Assembly: GCA_048500275.1 (NCBI GenBank)
Contig: JASNYI010000002.1
Coordinates: 1,054,001 to 1,118,000, forward strand
Direction of reading: 5' to 3'
Source: UBA5066 sp048500275
GTDB lineage: Bacteria > Acidobacteriota > Thermoanaerobaculia > UBA5066
Length of the DNA stretch: 64,000 bases
The position numbers were made by a program, and so were the translations under genes. This document shows, in pieces, positions 45,872 through 54,600 of this stretch; positions within the stretch are counted from its first letter, which is position 1; every line of letters starts with the position of its first letter. The notes beneath the pieces were generated by a model. That model saw only the letters and a program-made list of their open reading frames with translations. It made no database searches and was not told the DNA's origin.

Positions 45872-48202
45872 ATGAAGCTGACTTCCAGGTACGTCCTCCA
45901 AGAGATCCTCGCCCCCACCGCGGTGGCGTTCACGATCTACACGGGCTTCATGCTCATCCGCGGCCTCGTCCAGTTCAGCGACCTCCTGCTGCAGAGCTCC
46001 AGGCCGCTCCGGGACATCGGCTTCGTTCTGGCCTTCTCCGCGCCCCACATCGTCGTCCTGACCCTCCCGATCGCCTTCCTCCTGGGAATCCTCGTTGGCG
46101 TCGGTCGGCTCAGCCAGGATTCCGAGCTCATCGCTCTGCGTGCGGCGGGGGTCGATCTGTTCAGCCTCTACCGGCCGATCGCATCCCTCGCCGTCCTCCT
46201 GACGCTGATCACCGGCATCGTCATGACCCTCGTCGTCCCCAGGACGAACCGGATCCTCTACGGGATGAAGCTCCAGCTCTCCACTTTCGCGATTGCCCAG
46301 AGGATTCAACCCGGCGTCTTCAGCCCGGAGTTCGGCGGTCTCCGGATCTACGTCGAGGAGGCCTCCGCCGACCGCAGGACGCTGGAAGGGCTGATCCTGG
46401 CGGACCGGTCGAACCCGGCGGAGGGCGAACGTCTCACCCTGGCCCGACGCGGGGCGCTCGAGCTGGAAGAGAAGGAAGGGCGACTCTGGCTTCGGCTCGA
46501 AGACGCCGTGACTCACCACACCGCGCCCGACGCCCGCGGATACAACCGCGCCAGCTACCGCACGCAGAGGGTCCTGCTGGACGACACGAATCCCCAGGAA
46601 CGGTTCGCGAAGACGAGACCTGACAAGCAGTTGCGCGAAATGACCCTGTCCGAGCTGATCCATCGCGCCCGGACGTCGGCGGACGCGGCCCTGGCTCGCC
46701 TCTCCTGGGTCGAGGTCCACAAGAAGTTCTCCTTCCCGGCGGCGTGCCTCGTATTCGGTCTCGTCGGGCTTCCTCTCGGTGTCGTAAACCGCCGCGGAGG
46801 GCGGGCTGCGGGGTTCGCCGTCTCGACCGCGATCGTCCTCGGCTACTACGTCCTGTACGCGTCCGGCGAGACCCAGGCCGTCAAAGGCCTCGTGCCGCCA
46901 GCATTCGCGATGTGGCTGCCGAACCTCCTTCTGGTCGCGCTCGGCCTGTTCGCGATGCGGCGCGTCCGCCGGGACAGGTCCCTCTTCGAGGGTCGCGCGC
47001 TGGATGCCGCGACGGCCTTCCTGGGCGGGCTTCTCCCCCGCCGTGAAACGGCGGCCCCCGGGCCTTCGGGCCGGCAGGGCGACGAGGCGGCATCGCCCAG
47101 GGTCGGGGTCACGAGGGCGTGGCTGGTCGATCGTTACGTCGCAACCCGATTCCTGCAGCTCTTCGTCCTCGTCCTCGCGTCGATCATTTCCCTGTATGTC
47201 CTCATCGAGTACCTCGACATCTCGACCCACATCGCTCGCGTCCGACCACCGGCCTCTGCGATCCTCGGCTTCTTCCAGGCGAAGCTCGCCCCGATCCTCG
47301 TCGACGTCGTGCCGATGGCCTTCGCCGCCGCCGCCCTCATCACCGTGGCCGGCCTCGTCCGGTCGTCGGAGTCGACGGCCCTCCTGGCCCACGGCATCTC
47401 GCTCATCCGGTCGACCGCTTCGATTCTCGTCCTAGCCGTCGTGGCGGGAGGGGCGCTCTTCCTGTTCGCCGAGAGGGTCGTTCCAGAAGCCGCCTCCGAG
47501 GCTGAGCGCCTTCGAAACGTCCTCCTTGGCAAGCCCCCTGCGGCTTCCTCCGACGCCCTTCGGTCCTACCTCAAGGGTGATTCGGGACGCTTCTTTTCCG
47601 CAGAGACGTGGGACGCCGGTTCATCCTCCGTCACCGGAGTCGCCGTCTTCCAGGTCGACCCGGAGACGCTCCAGCTCGTCCGCAAGTCCTTCGGGGCCAG
47701 GGGTGTGATCGTTCCCGGGAAAGGGATCCAGCTCGAAGACGGCTGGACGCGGACGTTCTCGGAGACCGGAGGGTCGCTGTTCCTGAGACAGGCCGGAACG
47801 GTTTTCATCGACGCCCCGGAGGCAGGAAGGACCTTCCAGGCGGGGCGTGCCGACCCACGGCAGATGGACAGTTTCGAGCTGGCCCGCTTCGTACGCCTTC
47901 GCCGGCAGGCCGGCGCCGACGTGGCGGCAATCTCCACGGGGCTGTACCAGAAGAGCTCGGTCGCCCTGACGCCGCTGCTTCTCACGCTCGTCGGGCTCCC
48001 GTTCGCGTTCCGTTTCGGGAAGCGGGGTGCGGTCGCCGGAATCGGAGTCGCCCTCCTGCTCGCCCTCGTCTACCTCGTTCTCGACGCGGCGCTCGGCAAG
48101 GCGGGCCAGACCGGCTCCCTCCCGCCGCTCCTCGCGGCGTGGGGAACCAACCTCTTCTTCTCGCTCGGCGCAGGCTGGGGACTGCTCGGTATCCGGACCT
48201 GA
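45872..48202 (+). CDS. Fused LptF-LptG permease (two YjgP/YjgQ units)
   Basis: LptF and LptG form the membrane part of the LptB2FG lipopolysaccharide extractor. This single 776-aa protein contains two YjgP/YjgQ units. Unit 1 spans about 1-375: YVLQEILAPTAVAFTIYTGF, LIALRAAGVDLFSLYRPIA, SFPAACLVFGLVGLPLGVVN. A Pro/Gly/Arg-rich linker (376-412) follows, then unit 2 spans about 413-776: DRYVATRFLQLFVLVLASII, STALLAHGISLIRSTASI, VALTPLLLTLVGLPFAFRFG. Each unit has the expected three-helix, periplasmic beta, three-helix pattern. Separate LptF and LptG are about 360 aa each, so the fusion accounts for both. Confidence 0.92.
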   Translation: MKLTSRYVLQEILAPTAVAFTIYTGFMLIRGLVQFSDLLLQSSRPLRDIGFVLAFSAPHIVVLTLPIAFLLGILVGVGRLSQDSELIALRAAGVDLFSLYRPIASLAVLLTLITGIVMTLVVPRTNRILYGMKLQLSTFAIAQRIQPGVFSPEFGGLRIYVEEASADRRTLEGLILADRSNPAEGERLTLARRGALELEEKEGRLWLRLEDAVTHHTAPDARGYNRASYRTQRVLLDDTNPQERFAKTRPDKQLREMTLSELIHRARTSADAALARLSWVEVHKKFSFPAACLVFGLVGLPLGVVNRRGGRAAGFAVSTAIVLGYYVLYASGETQAVKGLVPPAFAMWLPNLLLVALGLFAMRRVRRDRSLFEGRALDAATAFLGGLLPRRETAAPGPSGRQGDEAASPRVGVTRAWLVDRYVATRFLQLFVLVLASIISLYVLIEYLDISTHIARVRPPASAILGFFQAKLAPILVDVVPMAFAAAALITVAGLVRSSESTALLAHGISLIRSTASILVLAVVAGGALFLFAERVVPEAASEAERLRNVLLGKPPAASSDALRSYLKGDSGRFFSAETWDAGSSSVTGVAVFQVDPETLQLVRKSFGARGVIVPGKGIQLEDGWTRTFSETGGSLFLRQAGTVFIDAPEAGRTFQAGRADPRQMDSFELARFVRLRRQAGADVAAISTGLYQKSSVALTPLLLTLVGLPFAFRFGKRGAVAGIGVALLLALVYLVLDAALGKAGQTGSLPPLLAAWGTNLFFSLGAGWGLLGIRT

Positions 48203-48209
48203 ACCTCTC

Positions 48210-49376
48210 CTAAGCCCCGGCGGCCACGACGAGGCCGGCGGCTTTCGCGAGAGCTTCGGCGAGGTCCGTTCTCTCCCACGTGAACTCCGGCAGCGGCCGG
48301 CCGAAGTGTCCGTAGGACGCTGTCCTCCGGTAGATCGGCCTCTTCAGGTCCAGGGAGTCGATGATCCCCTTCGGGGTCAGCTTGAAGTGGTCCCTCACGA
48401 GACCGGGAATCCGCTCCGAGTCGATCGTCCCGGTCCCAAACGTGTCGACGAAGACGGAGACCGGGTCGGCCACGCCGATCGCGTAGGCGAGCTGGACCTC
48501 CACCCGATCGGCGATTCCGGCCGCGACGAGGTTCTTGGCGATATAGCGGGCCATGTACGAAGCGGACCGGTCGACCTTCGAAGGGTCCTTCCCGGAGAAG
48601 GCTCCCCCGCCATGCCGCCCCATTCCTCCGTACGTGTCGACGATGATCTTCCGGCCGGTCAGACCGGTGTCTCCCTGGGGACCTCCGATCACGAACCGCC
48701 CTGTGGGATTGATGTGGAATTTCGTCCGGTCGTCGAGGAGCGCGGCGGGGACCACGCGGCGGATGATCTCCTCCCGTATCGCTTCCCTGAGCTCGAGCGT
48801 CGGCACCGTCTCGGCGTGCTGCGTGGAGATGACCACGGCGTCGACACGAACGGGACGGGTCCCCTCGTACTCAACGGTCACCTGGCTCTTGCCGTCGGGG
48901 CGAAGCCACTCCAGCTCGTGCGACTTTCGAGCCTCGGCGAGGCGCATCGTGAGCTTGTGCGCCAGGGTGATCGGAAGAGGCATCAGCTCCTCCGTCTCCC
49001 GGACGGCGAAGCCGAACATGAGGCCCTGGTCGCCGGCGCCTCCCGGATCGACTCCCATCGCGATGTCGGGCGACTGCTTGTCGATCGACGACAGGACGGC
49101 GCAGGTCTGGTAGTCGAAACCGTACTTGGCGCGCGTGTAGCCGACGTCCCGTATCGTCTCGCGAACGACCTGGGGAATGTCCACGTACGTCTTCGTCGTG
49201 ATCTCGCCGGCGATGAACGCGGTTCCAGTGGTGACGAGGGTCTCGCAGGCCACCCGGCCTTCAGGGTCGTCGGCGAGAATCGCGTCCAGGATTCCGTCGG
49301 AGATCTGGTCGGCGATCTTGTCGGGGTGGCCTTCGGTGACCGACTCGGACGTGAAGAGCGTGCGTGCAGGCGCCAT
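48210..49376 (-). CDS. metK: S-adenosylmethionine synthase
   Basis: MetK makes S-adenosylmethionine from methionine and ATP. The 388-aa protein has TSESVTEGHPDKIADQISD near residue 8 and GVDPGGAGDQGLMFGFA near 110. GGPQGDTGLTGRKIIVDTYG lies near 239, and the glycine-rich GGGAFSGKDPSKVDRSASYM follows. The ATG at 49376 is chosen over an in-frame GTG 21 nt upstream, because AGGGGAG lies 7 nt before it. It has its own promoter and a leader with competing hairpins. It converges on lptFG with a 7-bp gap. Confidence 0.96.
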   Translation of the reverse strand: MAPARTLFTSESVTEGHPDKIADQISDGILDAILADDPEGRVACETLVTTGTAFIAGEITTKTYVDIPQVVRETIRDVGYTRAKYGFDYQTCAVLSSIDKQSPDIAMGVDPGGAGDQGLMFGFAVRETEELMPLPITLAHKLTMRLAEARKSHELEWLRPDGKSQVTVEYEGTRPVRVDAVVISTQHAETVPTLELREAIREEIIRRVVPAALLDDRTKFHINPTGRFVIGGPQGDTGLTGRKIIVDTYGGMGRHGGGAFSGKDPSKVDRSASYMARYIAKNLVAAGIADRVEVQLAYAIGVADPVSVFVDTFGTGTIDSERIPGLVRDHFKLTPKGIIDSLDLKRPIYRRTASYGHFGRPLPEFTWERTDLAEALAKAAGLVVAAGA

Positions 49377-49383
49377 GGCGAAA

Positions 49384-49410
49384 CTCCCCTGAATCACCCC
49401 TGTCGAGGGG
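49384..49410 (-). promoter_or_regulatory. metK leader with two alternative pairings around the Shine-Dalgarno site
   Basis: In the leader, CCCCT (49410..49406) can pair with AGGGG at 49401..49397. It can also pair with the AGGGG of the Shine-Dalgarno site at 49390..49386. The two pairings exclude each other. One leaves the ribosome site free and the other hides it. No known SAM riboswitch fits in the roughly 40-nt leader. Confidence 0.4.
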
Positions 49411-49423
49411 CGTTTAACTCTTT

Positions 49424-49452
49424 AGTTTATGGGCACTTCGCGGAACGGTCAA
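49424..49452 (-). promoter_or_regulatory. Sigma-70-type promoter of metK
   Basis: On the minus strand, TTGACC (49452..49447) and TAAACT (49429..49424) are separated by exactly 17 bp. The -35 box lies within the 3' end of rsmD. The start near 49417 gives a leader of about 40 nt. Confidence 0.7.
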
Positions 49453-50029
49453 CGCCACCTGGGAGAATCCTCGGCCCCTCGCCGGCCCGGTCCGGCGAGG
49501 GGGCCGGGCGCCTGTAGAGGAAGAGCGCCGTCTTCCCGTACCGCCGAACGTCGGGCTCGACCGGGGGTGCGGGCCAGGGGTCCTCCCCGCTTCCCCGCTC
49601 CACCACGAGAGTGCCATCCGGCGCGAGCGCGCTCCAGAGCCCCTCGAGCTCTTCGGTCACCGGACTGGCCCAGGGTGGATCGAAGAAGACGACGTCGAAT
49701 CCCGCGGGGAAATCCCGCCTCAGAAACGTCGCGACTGTCCGGACGACGATCGAGGCGCGCCCCTCGAGACGGGTGGTCAGGACGTTCGACTCGAGGACCC
49801 GGGCGACACGGCGGTCGGCCTCGACGAAGACGGCCTCCCGGGCGCCGCGAGAGAGCGCCTCGAACCCGAGCGCTCCGGATCCGGCCGCGGCGTCGAGGAC
49901 CTTCGCGCCCCGGACCCTCGCGCCGAGGATGCTGAAGAGGGCCTCCCGGGCTCTCTCCGTCGTGGGCCTCACCCCCGGGCCGACTGCGAGGCGTCTCCCC
50001 CGCAGCTCCCCGGCGACGATCCGGATCAG
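49427..50029 (-). CDS. rsmD: 16S rRNA (guanine(966)-N(2))-methyltransferase RsmD, probable CTG start
   Basis: RsmD methylates G966 of 16S rRNA. The family's N-terminus (IRIVAGELRGRRLAVGPGVR) can only be obtained by starting at a CTG at 50029. That CTG forms a CTGA overlap with the upstream stop. A GTG at 49972 would delete 19 conserved residues. The 200-aa protein then has TTERAREALFSILG, the SAM motif LDAAAGSGALGFEALSRGA and the catalytic motif FFDPPWASP. RsmD proteins are about 180-200 aa long, which fits the CTG start. Confidence 0.85.
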   Translation of the reverse strand: MIRIVAGELRGRRLAVGPGVRPTTERAREALFSILGARVRGAKVLDAAAGSGALGFEALSRGAREAVFVEADRRVARVLESNVLTTRLEGRASIVVRTVATFLRRDFPAGFDVVFFDPPWASPVTEELEGLWSALAPDGTLVVERGSGEDPWPAPPVEPDVRRYGKTALFLYRRPAPSPDRAGEGPRILPGGVDRSAKCP

Positions 50030-50784
50030 CGTCTCACCGGGCCTTCCCCCCTGGCGGGAGGGGCGAGGAAGATCTTCGGCACCTCCTCGCGCAGGACGAA
50101 GAGCCGGTGAAGCGACCTCTCCACCTCCACCAGCTCGAGGCTTCGGACGAACGTGTCGTCACGGACGATCCTGTAGCGCAGTCCGTCCGTACGGTGGACC
50201 AGGACGTCGCCGGCGGCGAGCCCCGAAGGGTCCCAGAGGTTCTCGGCGGAGACGAGCGTCTCGTCGAAATGCGCGAAGAGGCCCTCGAGCACGCCGCGCG
50301 CCCGGCCGAGGACGAGAGGCGTGCGGGCCAGCTCGTCGAAGAGGAAAGCCCGCGGAGAGGCGTCGGGCCGACCGATCTCGATCCGGAACCGGCGCGGCTC
50401 GCCGGCCCCGAGGACGTCGACCCGGTAGACATCGACCTCGAGGTTCGCGGCCTCGAGACAGACCCGGCGGACGAGGTCGACCTCCTGCTCCGGAAGGACC
50501 TTCTTGCGCACCGTTCGAACGCCCTCGTACGACCTCACGAGCGCGAGGGTCCCGTCGCGGTAGAGGGAGAGCCTCTCCTTGCCGCTCCCCTGCTCGATGT
50601 CGAGGGCGGCGACGAGGGTCTTGTCCTCGGGAGGAACGACGACCTCGACCGGTGTCTCCTTCGGCACCTCCCCGGTCTCGGCCGCACGCGGCGTCTCCGC
50701 CTTCTGCCCCCCTCGGGCGTTCTGGGGCGCGGCCGCGAGGTCGTAGGCGAGGACGGGGACGAGCAGGACGGCGAGGAGACTCAA
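50026..50784 (-). CDS. Hypothetical secreted protein
   Basis: I do not recognise this 252-aa protein. It has a short hydrophobic signal (MSLLAVLLVPVLAYDLAAAP), then a Lys/Glu/Pro-rich linker to about residue 55. A beta-rich domain follows (LVAALDIEQGSGKERLSLYR, then LALVRSYEGVRTVRKKVLP) and continues to the C-terminus (VLVHRTDGLRYRIVRDDTFV). The TTG start overlaps the cca stop (TTGA); a GTG at 50793 is an alternative. The order dnaE-cca-this gene-rsmD, all with 4-nt overlaps, indicates one operon. Confidence 0.6.
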   Translation of the reverse strand: MSLLAVLLVPVLAYDLAAAPQNARGGQKAETPRAAETGEVPKETPVEVVVPPEDKTLVAALDIEQGSGKERLSLYRDGTLALVRSYEGVRTVRKKVLPEQEVDLVRRVCLEAANLEVDVYRVDVLGAGEPRRFRIEIGRPDASPRAFLFDELARTPLVLGRARGVLEGLFAHFDETLVSAENLWDPSGLAAGDVLVHRTDGLRYRIVRDDTFVRSLELVEVERSLHRLFVLREEVPKIFLAPPARGEGPVRR

Positions 50785-51674
50785 CGGAGGCACCCCGTGG
50801 CACGCCGAAGCGCCCGGGAGAATCCCAGCCGGGTCGCGATGCGTTCCCTCAGGTCTGGAGCGACCGTCTCGAGAAGCCTCGCCCACGCGGACTCTCTCCC
50901 CCGCGCGCCTGCGAGGTCCCGCGCTGTCGCCGCATCGACCTCCCAGCCCGCCACGAGGGCGGCCGGGACGCCGAGACGGACCAGGAGCTCCGTAGCCACG
51001 CCTCGATTCTCCTCCGACAGGAGCTCGCCCAGCGCGCGCCGGAGCCGGTCTCCCGAGACTTTCTCGAAAGCCCCGCTCTCGACGGCCCTCCGCATCGCCC
51101 CTCCAAAGCCGGCATCGAGCTCGAAGCCGAGGCGCGCCGCGTAGCGGGCGGCGCGGAAGACGCGCGTCGGATCGTCGGCGATGGAGCCCTCGTGAAGCAG
51201 CCGGATTCGACGAAGAGCCAGGTCCGTCTGCCCGCCGAACGGGTCGAGGATCGGTCCCTCGACGCCTTCCGGGCCGAGGCGCAAGGCCATCGCGTGAATC
51301 GAGAAGTCCCGCCGCCCGAGGTCTCGCCCGATCGGCGCGCCCGGCTTCACGACCGGGAGGGCCCCCGGGTGGGGATAGGTCTCCTCTCGGGTCGCGGCCA
51401 GGTCGAGCTTCTGCCCCCCCGGCGCGCGCAGCGTCGCGGTCCCGAACCTCTCGTGGAGCACCTCGCACGCCCAGCCGTCCTCCGACAGGACGAAGCAGAG
51501 CCGCGAAACGGAACGGACCGGGCCCTCGACCGCGACGTCGAGATCGACCGCGGCGCGCCCCAGGAGCGTGTCCCGGACCGCGCCGCCGACGAGGTATGAC
51601 GAGGCGCCCGCCGACGCCGCCCCCCGCGCCACCCTGGCCAGGAGAGCTGCGGGCAGGATCGCCGCGGCGCTCAC
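50781..51674 (-). CDS. tRNA nucleotidyltransferase/poly(A) polymerase family protein
   Basis: This 297-aa class II nucleotidyltransferase probably adds the tRNA 3' CCA end or poly(A). It has the active-site motif YLVGGAVRDTLLGR near residue 26, followed by AVDLDVAVEG with the metal-binding DxD. RRDFSIHAMAL is near 118, and SIADDPTRVFRAARYAARLG near 162. It lacks the long C-terminal extension of many CCA-adding enzymes, so CCA versus A-adding specificity is open. The GTG start overlaps the dnaE stop (GTGA). Confidence 0.87.
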   Translation of the reverse strand: MSAAAILPAALLARVARGAASAGASSYLVGGAVRDTLLGRAAVDLDVAVEGPVRSVSRLCFVLSEDGWACEVLHERFGTATLRAPGGQKLDLAATREETYPHPGALPVVKPGAPIGRDLGRRDFSIHAMALRLGPEGVEGPILDPFGGQTDLALRRIRLLHEGSIADDPTRVFRAARYAARLGFELDAGFGGAMRRAVESGAFEKVSGDRLRRALGELLSEENRGVATELLVRLGVPAALVAGWEVDAATARDLAGARGRESAWARLLETVAPDLRERIATRLGFSRALRRATGCLR

Positions 51675-54600
51675 GAGCGCGCGTAGACGTATCGGACGGA
51701 GCCCGGACCGAGAAGCCGTTCGAGCCCTCTCGTCAGCTCGGGTGTCGGCCGGACCGCCAGCCGGCCGGCGGCGCGCACCGTCGCTTCCCAGTGCCCCGCG
51801 CGACGGACCTCGAGAGAGACCGGAATCGAGCCGGGGGACGACTCCAGGATCTCGCGGACTGCGACGAACGTCTCGTCCAGGGTTCCGGGCACGGGCGCGA
51901 CGAGGCGAATCTCGGAGGCCGAGGCCTCTCGCATTCCCTCGAGCGGCTGGATCTCCCGGGCGATGAGCTCGACCGGAACGGATCCCGACTCCCCCTCCGG
52001 CTCGGGCGACCCGGGCGCGGACGACGAGCGGACCACGCCCGAGACGAGGACCGGGCGTCCCTCCGCGAGCCAGGGCCCGGTCCTCTCGAGGAGGGCCGCG
52101 AAAATCGTGACCGGGACCGAGCCGGTCAGGTCCTCGAGGACCCCCTTGGCCATCATTTTCCCCTCGTTCTGGCCCTTCTTGATCTGCGTCTTCTTGAGCG
52201 AGGCGAGGAGGGCGACGATCTTCACGTTCTGGTCCACCCGCTCGGACACGTGGTCGGCCGTCACGTCGCCGAAGAGGTCGATCTCCTCCTCGAACCTCGC
52301 GAGCGGGTGCCCCGTGATGTAGAAGCCGAGCGTCTCCTTCTCGTACCGGATCCGCTCGTCGGGTGACCACTCCGGAAGGTCGGGAAAGCGGTCGCTTCGC
52401 TCCTGGGCGACCTCCTCGGCGAAGAGCCCGCCCTGCCCCGAGTCGAGGCTCTTCTTCTCGGAGGCCGCCACTTCCATGGCCGAGTCGACGCCGGCGGCCA
52501 ACGCCGCGCGCGACTTCCCGAGAGAGTCGAACGACCCGGACCGGATCAGCGCCTCGATCACTTTCCGGTTGTTGAGCCTCACGTTCACGCGGCAGCAGAA
52601 GTCGGTCAGGGAGACGAAGGGGCCGTCGGCGGCCCGGGCCTCGAGGACCGAATGGACCGCCCCTTCGCCCACACCCTTCACCGCCCCGAGCCCGAAGCGG
52701 ATCGCCTCGCCGTCGGGAGAGAAGGACAGCTGCGAGGAGTTCACGTCCGGGGGCAGGACCGGGATCTTCATCTCCCGGCACGCGTTGACGTACTTGACGA
52801 CGTCCTCCGACTTCCCGGAAGCCGCCGTGAGCGTGGCCGCCATGAAGTCCACCGGGAAGTGGACTTTCATCCAGGCGGTCTGGTAGGCGAGAAGCGCGTA
52901 GACGACCGAGTGCGACTTGTTGAAGCCGTAGCGGCCGAACGGGAGGATCAGCTCCCAGAGCTCCTCGGCCTTCTTCTTCTGGACGCCGTTCTCTACCGAT
53001 CGCTTGATGAACTTCTCGCCCTCGGCCTTCAGGGCGCCTTCGTCCTTCTTCCCGATGGACTTGCGGAGCCCGTCCGCCTCGCCCGGGGTGTAGCCGGCGA
53101 CGGCCCGGGCCGCGAGCATGACCTGCTCCTGGTAGACGAGGACCCCGTGCGTCTCCCTGAGGAGGGGCTCGAGCTGCGGAAGCGGGTAGTCGAACTTCTT
53201 TCCGCGCCGCCTCTCGATGTAGACCTCGACCGTGCCGGCGTCGAGCGCCCCCGGGCGATAGAGCGCGTTCAGCGCCGCGAGGTCGCTGAAGACGCTCGGC
53301 TGGACGCGCCGCAGGAGGTCCCGCATGCCCGACGACTCGAACTGGAAGATGCCGTCGGTCCGACCCTCCGAGAAGAGGCGGAACACGTCCGGGTCGTTCA
53401 GCGGGATCGTGGCGAGCTCGATCTGTCGCCCGGTTCGACGCTGGGCCGACTTCACCGCGTCGTCGAGGATCGTGAGCGTGATGAGCCCGAGGAAGTCCAT
53501 CTTCAGGAGGCCCATCTTGTCGACGGACTTCATCTCGAACTGCGTCGTGATCTCGTCGTTGTTGTTCTTGTAGAGCGGAAGGTACTCGACGAGCGGCCGG
53601 GGAGCGATGAGGACCCCGGCGGCGTGGACTCCCGCGTGCCGCGAGACGCCCTCGAGCCGTTCTCCCAGGTCGAAGAGCTTCCGGTACCCCTCGTTCGCCG
53701 CCAGGGCGTCCGAGAGCTCCTTCACGCTCTTGCGCGCCTCCGACAGAGTCACCGGCTTACCCGGGTTCGAAGGGATCATCGAGCAGAGCTTGTTCACCTC
53801 GGCGAGCGGGACGTCGAGGGCCCGGCCGACGTCGCGGATCACGGCCCGCGCCTTCATGGAGTTGAAGGTGATGATCTGCCCGACGTTGTCGCGGCCGTAC
53901 TTCTTCCGGACGTACTCGATGACCTCCCCGCGTCGCCGCTCGCAGAGGTCGACGTCGATGTCCGGCATCGAGATGCGGTCCGGGTTGAGGAACCTCTCGA
54001 AGAGGAGGTCGTAGCGCAGGGGGTCGACGTCGGTGATCCCGAGCGTCCAGGCCACGAGGGAACCGGCGGCGCTGCCCCGGCCGGGACCGACGGGAATCCC
54101 GCTGTCCTTGGCGAACTTGATGAAGTCCCAGACGATCAGGAAATAGGCGGAGAGCCCGATCTTCCGGATGACCGAGAGCTCCCAGGCCAGGCGCTCGTCG
54201 TAGGCCTTTCGGGGGTGCTTCGTCCGTCCGGCCGCGAGCATCTCGGCGATCGGGGCGAGACGCCGCTCGAGGCCGTCCGCCGACAGCCTCTGCAGGTAGT
54301 CGTCGGGGCCGCCGGACTCCTCCGGGAGGGGAAACGTCGGGAGCTTCAGCTCCGTGTCGACGATGACCTTCGGCGCGACGCGGTCGGCGATGGCGACCGA
54401 GTTCTTCACGGCCTCGAGCGACCAGGGCCGGAAGGTCTCGGTCATCTCCCCGGGGTTCTTCACGTAGAACTCCGAGTTGTAGAACTTCATCCGCCGGGCG
54501 TCATTGACGGTCTTTCCCATGCCGATGCAGAGGAGGACGTCCTGCGCCTCCGCGTCGTCCCTCTGCAGGTAGTGGGCGTCGTTCGTGGCGACGAGCGGGA

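Noticed and set aside
49377..49430. SAM riboswitch upstream of metK
   Set aside because: The predicted leader is only about 40 nt and has none of the known SAM riboswitch cores that I recognise.
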